The notes under the pieces: model-generated | Seen by the model: the letters and a program-made list of their open reading frames with translations, nothing else | What the model was told of the DNA's origin: nothing | The model's database searches: none | Translations under genes and position numbers: made by a program | In this document: one piece after another, positions 6,303 to 7,404 of the stretch | Position numbering within the stretch: the stretch's first letter is position 1 | Layout: each line of letters starts with the position of its first letter | NCBI GenBank assembly: GCA_025351145.1 | Contig: JANXWM010000548.1 | Location: 1 to 7,404 of the forward strand | Direction of reading: 5' to 3' | Length of the DNA stretch: 7,404 nucleotides | DNA from: Chitinophagaceae bacterium | GTDB taxonomy: Bacteria > Bacteroidota > Bacteroidia > Chitinophagales > Chitinophagaceae

Positions 6303-7404
6303 ATGGAGTTGATGAATAAAAATCTTCAAAGTAGCACATCTCAATTCATAGAAAAATCAATAAAAGTACACGGTAATAAATTTGATTATTCCAAAGTAGA
6401 ATACATTGGCAGCCACGCAAAGGTTTGTATAATATGTCCAGAACATGGAGAGTTTTATCAATCGCCCACAAATCACTTATCGGGCAATGGATGCCCAGAA
6501 TGTGCTTGGAAATATAAGCGTGGAAAGTATAGATTAACTACTTTAGAAACATTTCTTACCCAAGCGAAGGAAATACATGGAGATAAATATGATTATTCAA
6601 AAGTTGAATGGAAAAATACTTACACTTCAATTACTATTATATGCCCTATTCATGGGGCGTTTACCCAATTGCCACAAAATCACATTAGGCTAAAATGTGG
6701 ATGTAGAAAGTGTGGGAGAGTAATAGCTAAAGCTAAGGTAAATAAATATAGTACACCTTATTTTATTGAAAAGGCAAAAGAAATTCATGGTGATAAACAT
6801 GACTATTCTAAAGTTCAGTGTTTTAATGCTACTGATAAAGTAGAAATTATTTGTCTTGTTCATGGAAAATTTAAACAAATCGCAAACCAACATTTACAAG
6901 GTCATGGTTGCCCTAAATGTAATTTTGACCAAATGGCGAAAGATAGAGCACTAGGTAAAGAACTTTTTATTAATAAAGCAAAAGAGTTGTTTAGTGAGAG
7001 ATATGATTACTCAAAAGTTGAATATATAAATGGACAGAAGAATGTTTGCCTTATCTGTCCAATACATGGTGAGTTTGAGGTTACACCTAATAATCATTTA
7101 TCTAAAAAAAGCGGCTGTCCTATTTGCAATGAATCTAAATTAGAGAGTGAACTTGCATCTATTTTGGATAAACAAAATGTAAAATATGAAAGACTAAAGA
7201 GGTTTAAATGGCTAGGAAGACAATCATTGGATCTTTATCTTCCAGAACAAAATATAGCAATTGAATGTCAAGGGATTCAACATTTTAAACCAGTTGACTT
7301 TGCAGGAAAAGGTGAAAAATGGGCAAATCAATCATTTAAAGAGAATAAAAAAAGAGACGATATAAAACTCAAAAAATGTTTAGCTAATAACATAAAAATG
7401 ATTT
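6303..7404 (+). CDS. Four-repeat CxxH/CxxC zinc-finger protein with C-terminal PDDEXK/Vsr-like nuclease domain, 3' end outside window
   Basis: The frame is open from ATG 6303 to the window edge (367 residues seen). An in-frame TAA at 6288-6290 bounds the start. ATG 6312 is the alternative. Four tandem repeats of 68-70 residues (15-67, 84-137, 154-206, 222-275) share F-x3-A/S-K/I..HG-K-YDYSKV, then ICPxHGxF, then HL..GCPxC. Each has a CxxH and a CxxC pair, for example C45/H48 with C64/C67 and C252/H255 with C272/C275, consistent with one zinc per repeat. They resemble DUF723-type repeats of phage and mobile-element proteins. Residues about 279-367 look like a PDDEXK fold: E283 in a helix, D310 in LDLYLP, E321 and Q323 in IAIECQGIQHF. 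This is a pattern common in Vsr-like homing endonucleases. The likely role is a DNA-binding nuclease, possibly of a selfish element. It is visibly richer in A+T than the other genes here. Confidence 0.82.
   Translation, partial: MELMNKNLQSSTSQFIEKSIKVHGNKFDYSKVEYIGSHAKVCIICPEHGEFYQSPTNHLSGNGCPECAWKYKRGKYRLTTLETFLTQAKEIHGDKYDYSKVEWKNTYTSITIICPIHGAFTQLPQNHIRLKCGCRKCGRVIAKAKVNKYSTPYFIEKAKEIHGDKHDYSKVQCFNATDKVEIICLVHGKFKQIANQHLQGHGCPKCNFDQMAKDRALGKELFINKAKELFSERYDYSKVEYINGQKNVCLICPIHGEFEVTPNNHLSKKSGCPICNESKLESELASILDKQNVKYERLKRFKWLGRQSLDLYLPEQNIAIECQGIQHFKPVDFAGKGEKWANQSFKENKKRDDIKLKKCLANNIKMI

Noticed and set aside
6690..6893. 67-codon minus-strand ORF rich in Phe/Ile/Asn
   Set aside because: It is antisense to the zinc-finger nuclease gene, and its composition reflects the AT-rich complement.
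6303..7127. Regular ~207-bp periodicity considered as a DNA tandem repeat or CRISPR-like array
   Set aside because: The periodicity is at protein level (four zinc-finger units). The DNA units are diverged and lie within one open frame.

Overview
The window looks like part of a Bacteroidota chromosome, most likely Chitinophagaceae or a close relative (inference). Three things point there. The tRNA-Ala gene is preceded by an exact Bacteroidota-type promoter (TTTG, 19-bp spacer, TAnnTTTG). Ribosome binding sites are weak and A-rich. The gene content (FGE lipoprotein, CsaA, long FAD/Fe-S dehydrogenase) fits the phylum.

Layout. 1-651 (+) is the 3' part of a short-chain dehydrogenase/reductase whose N-terminus lies outside the window. 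776-3601 (+) encodes a 941-residue FAD-linked, iron-sulfur D-2-hydroxyacid dehydrogenase (D-lactate or D-2-hydroxyglutarate type). It is followed after 24 nt by a small Dabb-domain protein at 3626-3919, and the two are probably one operon. 4142-4215 (+) is tRNA-Ala(GGC), with its own promoter (4091-4121) and a strong intrinsic terminator (4223-4244). 4408-5556 (-) encodes a lipoprotein closely resembling formylglycine-generating enzyme and retaining both active-site cysteines. 5700-6029 (+) is csaA, divergent from it. From 6303 to the right edge an AT-rich open frame with no stop encodes four CxxH/CxxC zinc-finger repeats of about 69 residues and then a PDDEXK/Vsr-like nuclease domain. It runs out of the window and is probably acquired DNA.

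The most unusual signal is not a gene. An interspersed element of about 80 bp occurs four times (659-740, 3972-4052, 4304-4384 on minus, 6037-6114) around the core TTGCGTCGCACACTTGTAC. Every copy lies 7-52 nt past a stop codon and in the same orientation as the gene it follows. None lies inside the FAD/Dabb operon or upstream of a divergent gene. This suggests a transcribed 3'-UTR or transcript-end element. Its reverse strand has an in-frame peptide (..LLKAxLY..STSVRRN..) that produces spurious ORFs in two copies and is broken by stops in the other two.

The genes form no obvious single pathway. The SDR and the dehydrogenase/Dabb pair are metabolic, the FGE and csaA are stand-alone, and the nuclease is accessory. 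No CRISPR array, insertion sequence or rRNA is visible.
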